Source of the DNA: Piromyces finnis
Lineage: Eukaryota; Neocallimastigomycota; Neocallimastigomycetes; Neocallimastigales; Neocallimastigaceae
NCBI GenBank assembly: GCA_002104945.1
Contig: MCFH01000056.1
Location: 117,501-181,500, forward strand
Length of the DNA: 64,000 nucleotides
Direction of reading: 5' to 3'
Shown: positions 34,501 to 44,245 of the stretch, one piece after another
Layout: each line of letters starts with the position of its first letter
Numbering within the stretch: position 1 is the first letter of the stretch
The notes under the pieces: generated by a model
The model's input: only the letters and a program-made list of their open reading frames with translations
Told to the model about the DNA's origin: nothing
The model's database searches: none
Translations under genes and position numbers: made by a program

Positions 34501-36023
34501 TGGGATTGAAATATAGAAATATCTTCAACATCAACAATAGGAATAAATTTATTATCAGAAGATTTCAAAATTAATGTTTTATCAACTGTATCAATCATAA
34601 TGCGATTTTCATTTTGTGTTTTAAATCCAATAATAGCATCATAAAATGAATCGTTTTTATCTGATATTCTAAATATAGAATCAAATTCAATTTTGCCTAT
34701 TTTTACATGAAGTTTCACTAGATCATATACTCTAGCAACATCATCAACCATTGCTTGTCTTATTCTTCCTCTAATTTGTCCTACAATTTCAAAATCTTTA
34801 ATTTTATTATCTAAAAAGGAGCGCGTAATTAAATTTGTATTACTACATGCATCAATAAATATAGCTGCTGAATGGGAATTGATTGTACCATGAACAACTG
34901 CAACATCATGATCGTTTACTTTGGTTCTTCCATCGATATTAATGAAATTATTATTTAATTTATACAAATTATTATTATTTTCATCAACTTCAGTGGTACT
35001 AATAGTAATATTATCCAACTTTAAATTCTTTAATCCCTTAATTAATTCAGCTTTGGACGTTTTACTAACACCTAAAAGTTGTCCAAAAGTAATATTAGCT
35101 GGAGTATTTAATAAATCGGTACATATATTATATTCTTCTGAATCTTTTAGCATTTGGATTGAAGTTTTTGTTTTTATACTATTAGAATTATCACTAGGTA
35201 ATATATTTTCCAAAGTGGATTCTTCATTTATACGCGTGTTTTTACGCGTTTTCTTTACCTTATTAGCTTCTTTCATATCTATATCGGTATTTAAACTAGT
35301 AGTCTTATTTTTCTTTGATTTATCTTCATTTTCTAATTTAAAATTTACTTTCTTGGTTTTATTATTCTTATCAATTGAATTATCATTAATATTATTATTC
35401 AATTTTATATTATTATTTATATCTTTTTCATTATTATTATTATCCGAAGTGTTATCTTTAATATTGCTATAATTATTTTTATTATTGATATTGATATTGT
35501 TATTAATATTATTATTATCATTATTATTTAAATTATTATTGTTAAAATTATTACTAGAATTATTAGTATTATTATTGGTATTAAAATTATTATTATAGAT
35601 ATCATCAAAATTATTACTAATATTATTGTTAAAATTATTTTCATTTGTAATATTGCTATTCATATTATTAAAATTGTTATTATTCATATTATTATTTAAA
35701 TTAGTTTTATTCATATTATTAATGTTATTATTAGTGTTAATATTAGTATTAATATTTTTAAAATTATTCTTTTCTCTTTCTGTATTAGGAATTCTGGAAT
35801 ATGGATTTTTAGCTTTTAATTTCTCATCTCGATGTCTTTTAGCTGCAGCAACAATAGCTTCATAATTAGGTGAATAAGTAGTTGCTGTAACATCGGGATT
35901 CATTGTATTATTATTATTATTATAGTAATAGTTATTATTAGTGTTGGCAGTTTGATTAACGGAAGTTTGCCCTCTTCCATAACCTAGTTTTTTGTATAAT
36001 ATGTAGAGTTCATGTGTGGGCAA
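31554..36023 (-). CDS. Gypsy B Pol (protease, RT, RNase H, integrase), made by -1 frameshift
   Basis: The frame is open from at least 36023 and should be entered at the slippery site (35993-35987) rather than at its own ATG. Numbered from the ATG at 36023: a long Asn-rich N-terminal region (about 25-225); a protease-like site FIDACSNTNLI at 389-399, where the usual D-S/T-G reads D-A-C; RT with LCIDFRKLNN, FGLTNAPATFQ and YLDD at 761-764; RNase H D910 and D979; integrase finger H1152/H1156/C1186/C1189; and DDE triad D1218, D1277, E1313 (35 residues between the last two). A GPY/F-like module (YFIGPF) lies near the end, with no chromodomain. The frame is uninterrupted over 1489 codons. The unusual protease triplet is the only irregular active-site residue set. 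Confidence 0.94.
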   Translation of the reverse strand: MPTHELYILYKKLGYGRGQTSVNQTANTNNNYYYNNNNNTMNPDVTATTYSPNYEAIVAAAKRHRDEKLKAKNPYSRIPNTEREKNNFKNINTNINTNNNINNMNKTNLNNNMNNNNFNNMNSNITNENNFNNNISNNFDDIYNNNFNTNNNTNNSSNNFNNNNLNNNDNNNINNNININNKNNYSNIKDNTSDNNNNEKDINNNIKLNNNINDNSIDKNNKTKKVNFKLENEDKSKKNKTTSLNTDIDMKEANKVKKTRKNTRINEESTLENILPSDNSNSIKTKTSIQMLKDSEEYNICTDLLNTPANITFGQLLGVSKTSKAELIKGLKNLKLDNITISTTEVDENNNNLYKLNNNFINIDGRTKVNDHDVAVVHGTINSHSAAIFIDACSNTNLITRSFLDNKIKDFEIVGQIRGRIRQAMVDDVARVYDLVKLHVKIGKIEFDSIFRISDKNDSFYDAIIGFKTQNENRIMIDTVDKTLILKSSDNKFIPIVDVEDISIFQSQALSCYSNDVEDIYFDYEDITASTILAVVEENRPNKIENNNNNKMDIINNIISNIKVDNDVDKNLFSSLLKNFNDVIAVSSDDLEPSNLLPHHIILEDNVRPIKQKAYNISQVQLSGLKEELEKLINKGLIEPSHSPWASPVVMVKKKNGKWRLCIDFRKLNNVTVKDAYALPKIKEIFDSLKDSKIFSTIDLFSGYHQIPMFKEDMDKTSFTTKFGNYYFKVMPFGLTNAPATFQREMNRIFFDLINECVQIYLDDIIIYSPSFEDHINDLRKVFTILRNNKLKLNIEKCSFCQLEIEALGHRVTIDGLLPLEKKVASIKEMNPPRDISELRSFLGMTSYYRNFIENYSAIAAPLCKLLKKKIKYEWTEIQEQSFRNLIYCLVNAPTLCFPKFDVPFIIRSDACGYGIGGVLLQLYDDNIEHPVYFVSRSIKKTEENYTTTELEGTAAYYCLLQFEPYILGNPFQTILYTDHEPLVPIIKKGEPNTKKHQRWCDKFSQLKVNIIYQPGKANKIADALSRITLKENLIVNTTISDGNDNNNKDENNSNINKFIANNLDNLEINNNNNNNDNNNNNNIKNIDISNKTNSSNFTEEENEKFVSDFMKKFLNDKIVTIDNKLYFKDNNNFREIIDDPYTKIKIIAKEHRIGHEGVQKTYERIKNKFYWKNLIIDVKKYVSLCKICQLNKSEPLPKPTEKFRTPVEAPFVRLGLDIIGPLRETTLGNKYIMVCVDYFTKWVEAKPVRTTISQDVTNFLVEVFSRHGTPQLIITDNGVQFVSEYTKIFVDLYDVYIHFISTYHPESNGLVENRNREIGKQLRNFSDNNENWDVLLPIALWAIRTCKSVSTGYSSFELLYGRSENIPIDINIRNSILSIEERSIEELLMERFLDHAKWVKQAASKMLGTINYWKSRRLAQQSMNNKNNYKIGDKVKIRNQQRNKLEPYFIGPFIIREISWNTAKLQDELTGQYLERNVHFKNILPFRE
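35961..35993 (-). promoter_or_regulatory. -1 ribosomal frameshift signal of Gypsy B
   Basis: Heptamer A AAA AAC (35993-35987) in the gag frame sits directly before the gag stop TAG. An 8-nt spacer (TAGGTTAT) leads to a 5-bp stem GGAAG/CTTCC (35978-35974 with 35965-35961) with an 8-nt loop AGGGCAAA. Loop GGCA can pair with TGCC at 35949-35946, giving a possible pseudoknot. Shifting -1 joins gag exactly to the pol frame (AAA AAA CTA GGT). Confidence 0.85.
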
Positions 36024-36913
36024 AATCTGGCAATATGACCTGGTTCATGGCAGAAATAACAGGTCTTTATGTGTAAGTTCTGCATTCCGTTAATCAAATC
36101 ATTCATTTCATCATTTTGATTATTAATGCTAGTAGTTAATCTTGTATTATTATTAGAATTTGATATATTAGAATATTGTGTACTAGCACCATTATTCATA
36201 CTATTATAGCTTTTACTATAATTAACATTATTACCATTATTATTACTATTATTATTAACATTATTATTTACTTTAATATTATGTGGAGGATTGTAATTAT
36301 TGTAATTATTCGAATATCTAGGCCTACTATAAGTATAATTCGAATTATTATAATTGTTATTATTAGTACGACGGTAGTTCATAGACGAAGTACTAGCTCT
36401 AAGATTTGGACCATTATGAATTTCATAATATCTTTCAGCAATCCCCATAGCATCTTCAATTGATTTTGGATCTGCGAATGCAACCTTTTCATAAACATCA
36501 TCTTGTGCAACTAGAGCGAATTCATAGTCATACACAGAAATCTTGTCTTTGAATTCATCTGGCAGATCATCATAAAGCTTTATAAACTTTTTATCGAATT
36601 CTAATACATTTTCATTAACTTCAATTTTTAACATTTTTAATTTCCTAAATTTGGCAGCTTTATCATTGTTTGAATGATATTTCTTCATAAGTATTACTTT
36701 ACATTCATTAAGAGATAAGTCTCTATTTACTTTTCTCCTATGTTCCAGAATCGCTTTGGTAGCTTCTTCACGCGTACTAACCAAAATATAACGGTAGATA
36801 TCTTCATTAGCTACCTTTTCTATAGCTAACCAATTTTCTAAAAGATCCACCCAGGTATCTACATCTTGGTTAGTTCCTCCAATTGTTGGAAGTGGAATTT
36901 TAAATTCACCCAT
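35984..36913 (-). CDS. Gypsy B Gag
   Basis: 309 residues. The N-terminal capsid-like region (LLENWLAIEKV...LNECKVILMKKYHSNND...FDKKFIKLYDDLP) is followed by an Asn/Tyr-rich stretch and a zinc knuckle (CYFCHEPGHIARFC) close to the end. It ends with TAG at 35984 immediately after the slippery heptamer, so a fraction of ribosomes would continue into pol. It forms the virus-like particle and binds RNA. Confidence 0.92.
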   Translation of the reverse strand: MGEFKIPLPTIGGTNQDVDTWVDLLENWLAIEKVANEDIYRYILVSTREEATKAILEHRRKVNRDLSLNECKVILMKKYHSNNDKAAKFRKLKMLKIEVNENVLEFDKKFIKLYDDLPDEFKDKISVYDYEFALVAQDDVYEKVAFADPKSIEDAMGIAERYYEIHNGPNLRASTSSMNYRRTNNNNYNNSNYTYSRPRYSNNYNNYNPPHNIKVNNNVNNNSNNNGNNVNYSKSYNSMNNGASTQYSNISNSNNNTRLTTSINNQNDEMNDLINGMQNLHIKTCYFCHEPGHIARFCPHMNSTYYTKN

Positions 36914-37752
36914 TATTGAATTGAAAATAGAATAAATAATTAAATGGTATTATTATATGAAATAAAAAAAAAAAATAAAATAAAAATAAATGTAATTCTT
37001 AATTATAAGATTAAAATAATGTAAATAATACAATATTTTAATTCTCTTTAAATAAAATAAAATAAAATAAAATAATTAAAATAGTTAGAATTAAAATAAG
37101 TAAGAAGATATAATATTTTAATTCACTTAGATAATGATAATTATAAAATAATTAGAATTAAAATAAGTAAGAGAATACAATATTTTAATTCACTTAAAAT
37201 AATATGAAAATTTCTTTAAAATAAAACTCACTATAACTAATATAGTTGGTAGTAAGCTTAATCAGATATTATAAAATAAGTAAAAATATTATAAAATATG
37301 TAATAATAATTCTTAAATATAAAATTCTTTATATATAATATAATGTTATATAGTAATATAACATAAAACTTTTCAAACTATTGAATAAAAATAAAATAAA
37401 TAATCTACCAACTAATAAACATATATGAATAAAAGATTAATCGTTTTTATTCTGGTCCGATTTCCCCAGTTTCTCTTATTCAATTATATAAAAATAATAA
37501 AATTGTATTAATAATAATATTCTTGTGGATATTAGAATATAACTTGACTAAAGTAAATACTCTAAATTTCACAAAATACAAAGGTAAAATAAAGAAAATA
37601 AAAATAACAATTAATTCAATTCAATAATATCGCGTTTATTTTCCACTTAATAATAAAACACTCAAACTAAATAATTAAATTCACCTATATTATAGATTTA
37701 ATTAACTAATATTAATATCTTTTATTCTACAACCTCACACTTCGCACCAATT
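36914..37752 (-). promoter_or_regulatory. Gypsy B leader with tRNA-type primer-binding site
   Basis: Non-coding leader. The primer-binding site lies at 37733-37749, 3 nt inside the 5' LTR: minus strand TGGTGCGAAGTGTGAGG begins with the TGG that pairs with a tRNA CCA end. The tRNA would end CTTCGCACCA; its identity is not recognised. Short near-repeats of AATATTTTAATTC occur at 37030-37200. Confidence 0.7.
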
Positions 37753-38325
37753 TGATATAAGTTTCTTTTATGTTGTAGTAATTTAATATTAGTTTATTTA
37801 TAATTTATTATATTAGGTGAAAAATATTTTATTACTATTAACTTCTCTCTTATTAATAATTTCACTTATAATATTTTCTTATTAATTATTAAAGCTCTTC
37901 TCTCTAATTATTAATTATTTTTACATGAATATTTTTATATTATAAAATTCCTATAATATAATTGAATATCAATTATATAATGTAATGTATTCATAATATA
38001 TGAATAATAATTAAATAGGATATAGTATAATATATTTTACATTTTATATGAAATATTACTATATAAGGAAAGGTAATATAATACAAATAAGTATTACAAT
38101 AAAATTAATACTAATATATAATATTAATATTTAAGAATATAATGAAATATGTACATGAATTCTATAACTAATATATAAATAATGTATTATAATATATATC
38201 AATTATTATATTATTATTATGAAATATTATATATAAATTTCTAAAGATGAAATTGAATATTTTAAATAATAAAAATTATTTTAAATATTGGCTAATATGT
38301 AGCTAGACATATTAATTTCATATCA
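37753..38325 (-). repeat. Gypsy B 5' LTR
   Basis: 573 bp, same length and sequence by eye as the 3' LTR, suggesting very recent insertion. Confidence 0.95.
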
Positions 38326-38329
38326 GATG

Positions 38330-38508
38330 TAAGGTCATGTGACCATAGAAAATAAAATAAAATAAATAAAAAAATAACTATCTCTACAACACGTAGACAT
38401 TACGTTTACAACACTTTTAATACATGTTTATGTTTTTATAATTTAGTCACGTGTGTTTATAAATATATGATATAGATAAATAAAATTATGTGTCCATAAA
38501 TGTTCACA
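38330..38508 (-). repeat. Copia C 5' LTR, outer part
   Basis: 179 bp that restore the 272-bp LTR when joined to 30545-30637. It starts TGTGAACATTT on the minus strand and is followed outside by CAAAT (38509-38513). Confidence 0.9.
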
Positions 38509-38513
38509 CAAAT

Positions 38514-40507
38514 AAATTATAAAATTATATTAAGAAATATTTAAAAAATTTAGAAAAGGTTAAGATATGACCTTAACCCTTAATAAATTTTATAACAAAT
38601 AACTTTAACCCTTATCGTCAAAATTAAATAAGGAAAAACACGCGTATCTCCTTAACGAATGACGATTTTTGAATAAAAATATTTTGGATGAAACTACGTT
38701 CGTTAGAAAGCCACGCTCGAGATAAACAACATATCTTAAAATCAGGTCAATATCTCTTCTGGTTCATGAGATATTCCAATTTAAAGATATTTTGTTAGTA
38801 ATGATTAATTGTTTATTCAGAGAATGATCACCCCTGATGTATTGAACATAAATCATTCACCCAAAAGGATATAAATTATTGTTTTAATTAAATTAAAATT
38901 ATTTTCCGGAATTAATTAACTTTATTTTATAATTATTATTTCAATAACATATCTTATAATCTTTGAATTAAAAGATTATAATTATTAAAATTATATGCAA
39001 TGAATTATATTGTAATTAAGAAATAATTAATATTATAAATATATAAACAATAGTTATTTTTAATAATTAGTAATAAGTCTTAAGTTTAGTTTTAGTATTA
39101 TAAAATATATTATGAATATAATCATGTATTAAAAAGTTATTTTTATTATTAAATGTAAAATTACAATTAGTATAAATAGTTTAGAATAGTTTTATGAATT
39201 AAATCTTTGTAAAGATTATTATCTTATTAATACTTAATAAGTATTACTATTAAATAATCTTATTATTATGTATATTCTTTAAATAAAATAAAAAGAAATT
39301 ATTTTAACCATAATACATAATTTAATTATTCATCTATAAAACAATTAAGATTATTTTAATAAAACATTTTTTTTCTAACTTAGTTATCTTTAATCTTTTA
39401 TTTAATTTAATATTTTAATATTAAATTATAAGTTTAGTAAAACTTTTACATTTTAAGTTAACCCTAAAAGTAACTTAAAATAAGTTATAGTTTAATTAAT
39501 TACTGTACCAAAATTCTAAAATAAAATTAATCCTAAACACTGCATATATTTTAATTATTGAAAGAAAATAATAAACTTTAATTAATCGAGATCAAAATAT
39601 ATAACTTTTGTTAAATTAATTGTTAAATTAAATATTTAATAACTTCGTTAGTAAATTACACTTTAAAAGTAAACAAATAATAATAATTCATGTTATAAAA
39701 TAATATAATTAAACACTTTTATTAAAATATTAAAAATAATTATTACTTTAATTAATTGTAAAATAAACAACTTTTTATATTCTTTAACTTTTAATTGTTT
39801 CTTTTATTGTTATTTTTAATTACTTTTAATTACTTTTATTGTAAATAGTTATTAATTTTATTATTTTAATGTAAATAGTTTAAACTTAAAAGAAAATATA
39901 AATACATGTAAATATTCTTATTTTAATCATTGTTATTATTATTATCAATAAAGAAATATTCTATAGTTTAGTTGATATTTTTATAATTTTAATAATTACT
40001 TTTATAATTAAATAAATAAACTTTTAAATAATTAAATATTAGAAAAACGAGTGTTTCTAATAAAACAATTTAGTGTTTGTAATAAAACAATTTTATTAAT
40101 TTTTATAAAAACAATTTTAAATTCTAATACATAACTTATATAGTTATACTCAAAGATATAATATAATAATCACTTTTTGAAGTAAGATTCAAAATTAAGA
40201 TTATTATCAAATTATATCAATGGTCCTTCGAACCGGAGAATCAAAATAAGGTAAATATATAAAATTTTCTTTATATAAAAATTTCATATAGAATAGTAAA
40301 ATATTCTATGAAATTAATTAAATAATCAAGTTATATCAAGTTATAATAGTATAGAATAGATAGTTAATAGAATAGTTAAATATTCTCAATATTTTATCTA
40401 TTTAGAAATAAATAAAGTAATTTAGAGGCCTCGAACTCAAGACATTCGGACCAAAGTCTTAGTTACTAACCACTAAGACAATTTCATTGTTTCTACGATT
40501 CGTTACA
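38514..40507. other. AT-rich non-coding region, probably LTR-derived
   Basis: No coding potential seen. The right boundary (40507) looks like the start of an LTR of chromovirus D on the minus strand (TGTAACGAATCG), directly after a purine tract (GAGGAGGGCCA). TATAAATA-like boxes lie near 39173 and 39895. The other LTR end could not be located, so the extent is uncertain. Confidence 0.5.
40423..40481 (-). other. tRNA-like A/B-box sequence within the chromovirus D LTR
   Basis: On the minus strand, TTAGTGGTTAG resembles a tRNA A box / D arm and GAGTTCGAGGC resembles a B box / T arm, spaced as in a tRNA, with CTTTGGT in the anticodon-loop position. The acceptor and anticodon stems do not pair, so it is not a working tRNA; it is a tRNA pseudogene or chance similarity. 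Confidence 0.4.
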
Positions 40508-40748
40508 TGGCCCTCCTCGAGGATTCGGATACCAGACGAATCGAAAAGAACTAAACTAATTTATTAAATATTTAATCGAGTGAAATTTTTTTTTTATACA
40601 TTATAAGATTTTAATTACATGAAAATATATTTTAAAATAACTAAACTAAAATTAAGAAAATAATAAAATTTTTTTTAAATCTCTCTTCTCTTTTCATTTA
40701 CTATAAAATAAAATAATATAAAACAATATAAATTAAAGGTTTAACATT

Positions 40749-41325
40749 TCAATTTCTTTCATTAAATTTCTTGAATAATTCTTCACAATTGAGATTTTTT
40801 TCAGGTTCCCATGAAGCCTTGTTGAGAGAGTATCCTTTCCATTTTATCAAATATTGTGTTTTTCCGTAATGTTTCCTTTTATCCAGAATTTCTTCAACTT
40901 CATATTCTTCTTCGTTGTCAACAATGATGGGTGGCGGTGGAGGTTGTGATCTTTCGAATTTATCCTTGAAATATGGTTCGAGATTGGAGACGTGGACAAC
41001 AGGATGTATCTTTATTGACTTCGGAAGGTTAAGTTTAAATGAAACATCAGAGATTTTCTTTGAAATTTTAAATGGACAGAGTTTTCTTGGTTTGAATTTT
41101 TTGTTTCCTTTGTGGATAATTAAAGAACAATCTAACCAAACCATATCTCCAACCATGAATTTTGGTGCGTCTTTCCTGAGTTTATCAGCATACTTTTTTT
41201 GGGACTCGATAGCAGCTTTTAAGTTTTCTTTAAGAGTATTAATCAAGGACTTAAAATCTTTTGTATATTCTTCTGCTCTTGTGACATTTGACTGATCTGG
41301 GATAGTTGGTGAATGTCTTGGATGG
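40749..41325 (-). pseudogene. Chromovirus D integrase C-terminus and chromodomain
   Basis: From the LTR insertion point the frame reads FHPRHSPTIPDQSNVTRAEE, then the GPY/F-like module (VGDMVWLD...HPVVHVSNLEPYF). It ends in a textbook chromodomain: YEVEEILDKRK...YLIKWKGY...ASWEPEKNL. This part is uninterrupted up to its stop at 40749, but the gene is broken by the LTR upstream. Confidence 0.9.
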
Positions 41326-41330
41326 AAACC

Positions 41331-41930
41331 TGTAAAGATATCAAACGCCTCTGTTTGATATCTTTAATGTAACTTAAGCCACAAGTATTATTGTTTAAGT
41401 TACACAAATTATATTCAGAAAAAGAAAATGAGACATAATTTATTTATTAATAATTAAAGTTTAAAACAAAATAAATTATTAATTTATTTTTAATGTTTAA
41501 CAAGTAAATTAATATTCTCAATTTATATCCCTAGTTTTAGTATTGTTTTTTTTATAGAAATAGATAAATAATAAATGATTAATATATCAATAATACATGG
41601 GCACATATTCAAATTAAATAGTACTTAATTTGAATTGCCAATTGTATTTTACTAAAAATAGTTATAGTTTAAATATTTATTAATAATTAAGATTTTAGTG
41701 TAGATTTTAAATAATAATATATAAGAAATAAATAGTTATAATATAATATAAATGTATTTAGGAAAAATATAAATAGAAGATATTTTTCATCATTTTATCG
41801 ATGTAATTGTTATTAATATAATTTCTATTATAATAAAAGATATTTTTTTAACAAAACAATTTTATATAAATCTTTAGTGTTATTGTAATAGAATAGATAT
41901 CCTAATCTATTCTTTTGTGTCGCCATTACA
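41331..41930 (+). repeat. Solo LTR of the chromovirus A family, inserted in chromovirus D
   Basis: 600 bp, plus orientation (TGTAAAGATATC...CATTACA), opposite to chromovirus A copy 1. It is flanked by the 5-bp duplication AAACC (41326-41330 and 41931-41935). Excision restores the integrase codons FFANYGFHPRH. Confidence 0.92.
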
Positions 41931-42539
41931 AAACCGTAGTTTGCAAAGAATGGTGAAATTTTTGATGATTCTTGAACTGAATTATTATAACTGAATTCAG
42001 CAAGACTAAGAAAATTTTTCCAATCGGACCCTTTATAGTTTGAGAACCTTTGAGAAGGTGACGCCAAGTTTCCAAAGCTGCGACAATAGCTAATAGTTCT
42101 TTGTCGTAAATAGGATAATTTCGTTCAGGACCAGTAAGTGAACGGGAAAAGAAAGCAACTGGATGAGTCATATTATCACTGGGAGAAACTTGAGAGAGGA
42201 TTGTTCCTATAGCAAAATTACTTGAGTCGGTCTCGACAATAAATGATAGATCTCGATTAGGAAAAATAAGAACAGGAGCAGAGACAAATAGCGACTTAAG
42301 GGTGTCAAAAGCGACTTGTGCTTCATTGGTCCATAAAAATTTAACATTTTTCTTTAAGAGTTTATGTAATGGATGAGCAATTTTTGCGAAGTTTGGAATA
42401 AATCGTCTATAATAATTAGCGAGATCAAGAAAAGATTGGACTTCTTTAACATTGGAGGGTGTAGGCCAATTTAAAATAGAAGAAACTTTGTTAATATCCA
42501 TATGGATACCATCGGCGGAAATTCTATGACCTAAGAAAT
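41931..42539 (-). pseudogene. Chromovirus D RT/RNase H fused to an integrase fragment
   Basis: Minus strand from 42539: [18 protein letters not shown], the RT connection ([21 protein letters not shown]), RNase H start ([25 protein letters not shown]) to LLKGSQ near 42050. There a deletion and frame change lead into late integrase ([15 protein letters not shown]...FFANYGF). Most of RNase H and integrase are missing. Confidence 0.85.
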
Positions 42540-43166
42540 TGTAATGTTGACATTAAATGAATAGATTAGGATATCTATTCTATTACAATAACACTAAAAT
42601 TAAAATAAAAATAAAAATTGTTTTATTAAAAAATATCTTTTATTATAATAGAAATTTTATTAATAACAATTACATTGATAAAATGATGAAAAATATCTTC
42701 TATTTATATTTTTCCTAAATACATTTATATTATATTATAACTATTTATTTAAAATATATTATTATTTAAAACCTACACTAAAATCTTAATTATTAATAAA
42801 ATATTTAAACTATAACTATTTTAGTAAAATTAAATAGGCAATTCAAATCAAATACTATTTAATTTGAATATGTGCCCATGTATTATTGATATATTAATCA
42901 TTTATTATTTATATATTAATCATATACTATTCATCTTTTTCTATGAAAAACAATACTAAAACTAGGGATTTAAATTGAGACTATTAATTTACTTGTTAAA
43001 CATTAAAAATAAATTAATAATTTATTTTGTTTTAAACTTTAATTATTAATAAATAAATTATGACTCATTTTCTTTTTCTGTAATATAAATTGTGTAACTT
43101 AAACAATAATACTTGTGGCTTAAGTTATATTAAAGATATCAAGTTGAGGCGTTTGATATCTTTACA
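42540..43166 (-). repeat. Chromovirus A-family LTR at a junction between two unrelated fragments
   Basis: 627 bp, TGTAATG...TTTACA. It is a diverged relative of the 606-bp LTRs (extra TATATTAATCATATACTATTC-like segment near 42920). Flanking bases (AAAT versus GCCT) do not form a target duplication. Confidence 0.85.
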
Positions 43167-43735
43167 GCCTCCTAAACTACGATGCTTTTGTCAGTAAATT
43201 AAAAACCTTCTATGGAAACAATGATGAAGTTTTCTTTGCTAACCAAATGCTTAAGAGGGTTATACAGAAGAATATCGGCCGTGCCAACGATTACATTATG
43301 GAATTCAATAAATATGCAGATGTTTCCTCTTGGAATGAAGAAGCCAAGATGGATGCTTTTTTGTCAGGTTTGGTCGACCAAGTTGCTTAACGTATTATTG
43401 AAATGTTTCCCGGACCAAAGAATCTTTCTTCTATGCAAACTATTGCTTCTAGGATTGATTCAAGACTCGCTGTTAACAAAAAATTCTTTGGTCATAGCAA
43501 TTCCGAAAACTATAAATCTAGAAGAAATAATAATTTCCCGAAGAAAAACAATAATAATTCTAATAAAAATAAGTTTCATGGACCTTTAAGCAAAGCCGAA
43601 AAGGACAGAAGAAGAAAAAATAACTTATGTATGTACTGTGGCTCTTCCGACCATTCACTTGATAATTGTCCTTTAAAGCAAAAGAAGGATAAATCTTCGA
43701 ATACTTCCTTTATGTCCATTCCAACTAAAAAATAA
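43167..43735 (+). pseudogene. Gag fragment of another Gypsy element
   Basis: Plus-strand frame SKLKTFYGNNDEVFFANQML onward, with DYIMEFNKYADVSSWNEEAK typical of gag, an in-frame TAA at 43388-43390, a basic Asn/Lys-rich stretch, and a zinc knuckle [14 protein letters not shown]. It ends at 43735. N-terminal gag and all of pol are absent nearby. Confidence 0.8.
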
Positions 43736-44245
43736 TTTAAAAATATATGCCAAATTATATAGTGTTAGACCACCAAATATATAATTTGTTATAAACTAAT
43801 ATCTAAGAGTTCCTTTAGCTCTTTTACGATAAAGTAGGTAAAGTCGAATGTTAATATCTTTCGATAATAGGAAGTAATATTGTTTAATTCTTTATAATGG
43901 CTAACTCTTGTTAGTATGAAAGAATTGAACAAATTAGTTTCCCCGTGTTTCAACTATACCTAAACGCAAAAGTATTATGGTATCAAAGTCTAACTTTTGA
44001 CGCGTAGGAAGTCAATATTAGTTTATTATATAATATTTTTAAAATATTATTGAGTAAATCTAATTTTCAAGAAAACTTGAAAAATAAAGTGTTTTATTAA
44101 AACTTCGTTCCAAAAAATAAAAATAATTTAAAATTTATTATAAAATAATTATAGTTTATATTTTTATAAAATAACTTTGAGCGCCTCCTCCACAACTCAA
44201 GTGTTGTTACTAGCTATACTCTGTTTTTTATAATAAATTTTAACT
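43736..44245. other. Non-coding stretch between gag fragment and LTR
   Basis: No gene, tRNA or clear repeat recognised; slightly less AT-rich than its surroundings. Confidence 0.5.

Larger units (their letters stand above)
30638..38325 (-). mobile_element. Gypsy B: intact full-length LTR retrotransposon inside the Copia 5' LTR
   Basis: 7688 bp with two 573-bp LTRs (30638-31210 and 37753-38325; TGATATA...ATATCA) that look identical. The flanking 4-bp duplication is GATG (30634-30637 and 38326-38329). gag and pol are in separate frames joined by a -1 shift. A purine-rich tract (GCAGGGAAG, minus) precedes the 3' LTR. Confidence 0.95.
18835..38508 (-). mobile_element. Degenerate Ty1/Copia element C, split by two Gypsy insertions
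   Basis: Right end (5' LTR, minus) is in two parts, 38508-38330 and 30637-30545, together 272 bp. Left end is a shortened 3' LTR (18835-18941, 107 bp). Both outer ends are flanked by CAAAT (18830-18834 and 38509-38513), the 5-bp target duplication. A purine tract (GAGGGGGAG, minus strand, 18950-18942) precedes the 3' LTR. The coding order gag-protease-integrase-RT-RNase H is Copia-type. Frameshifts and stops in gag and pol show it is no longer coding-competent. Confidence 0.9.
40508..42539 (-). mobile_element. Chromovirus D remnant (deleted and interrupted)
   Basis: Contains a 3' non-coding part (40508-40748), integrase C-terminus with chromodomain, a solo LTR insertion (41331-41930), an integrase piece, and an RT/RNase H piece. 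The RT/RNase H part is fused by internal deletion to the late integrase near 42040-42070, where both partners read KGS. The right end is cut by another LTR at 42540. Confidence 0.85.
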
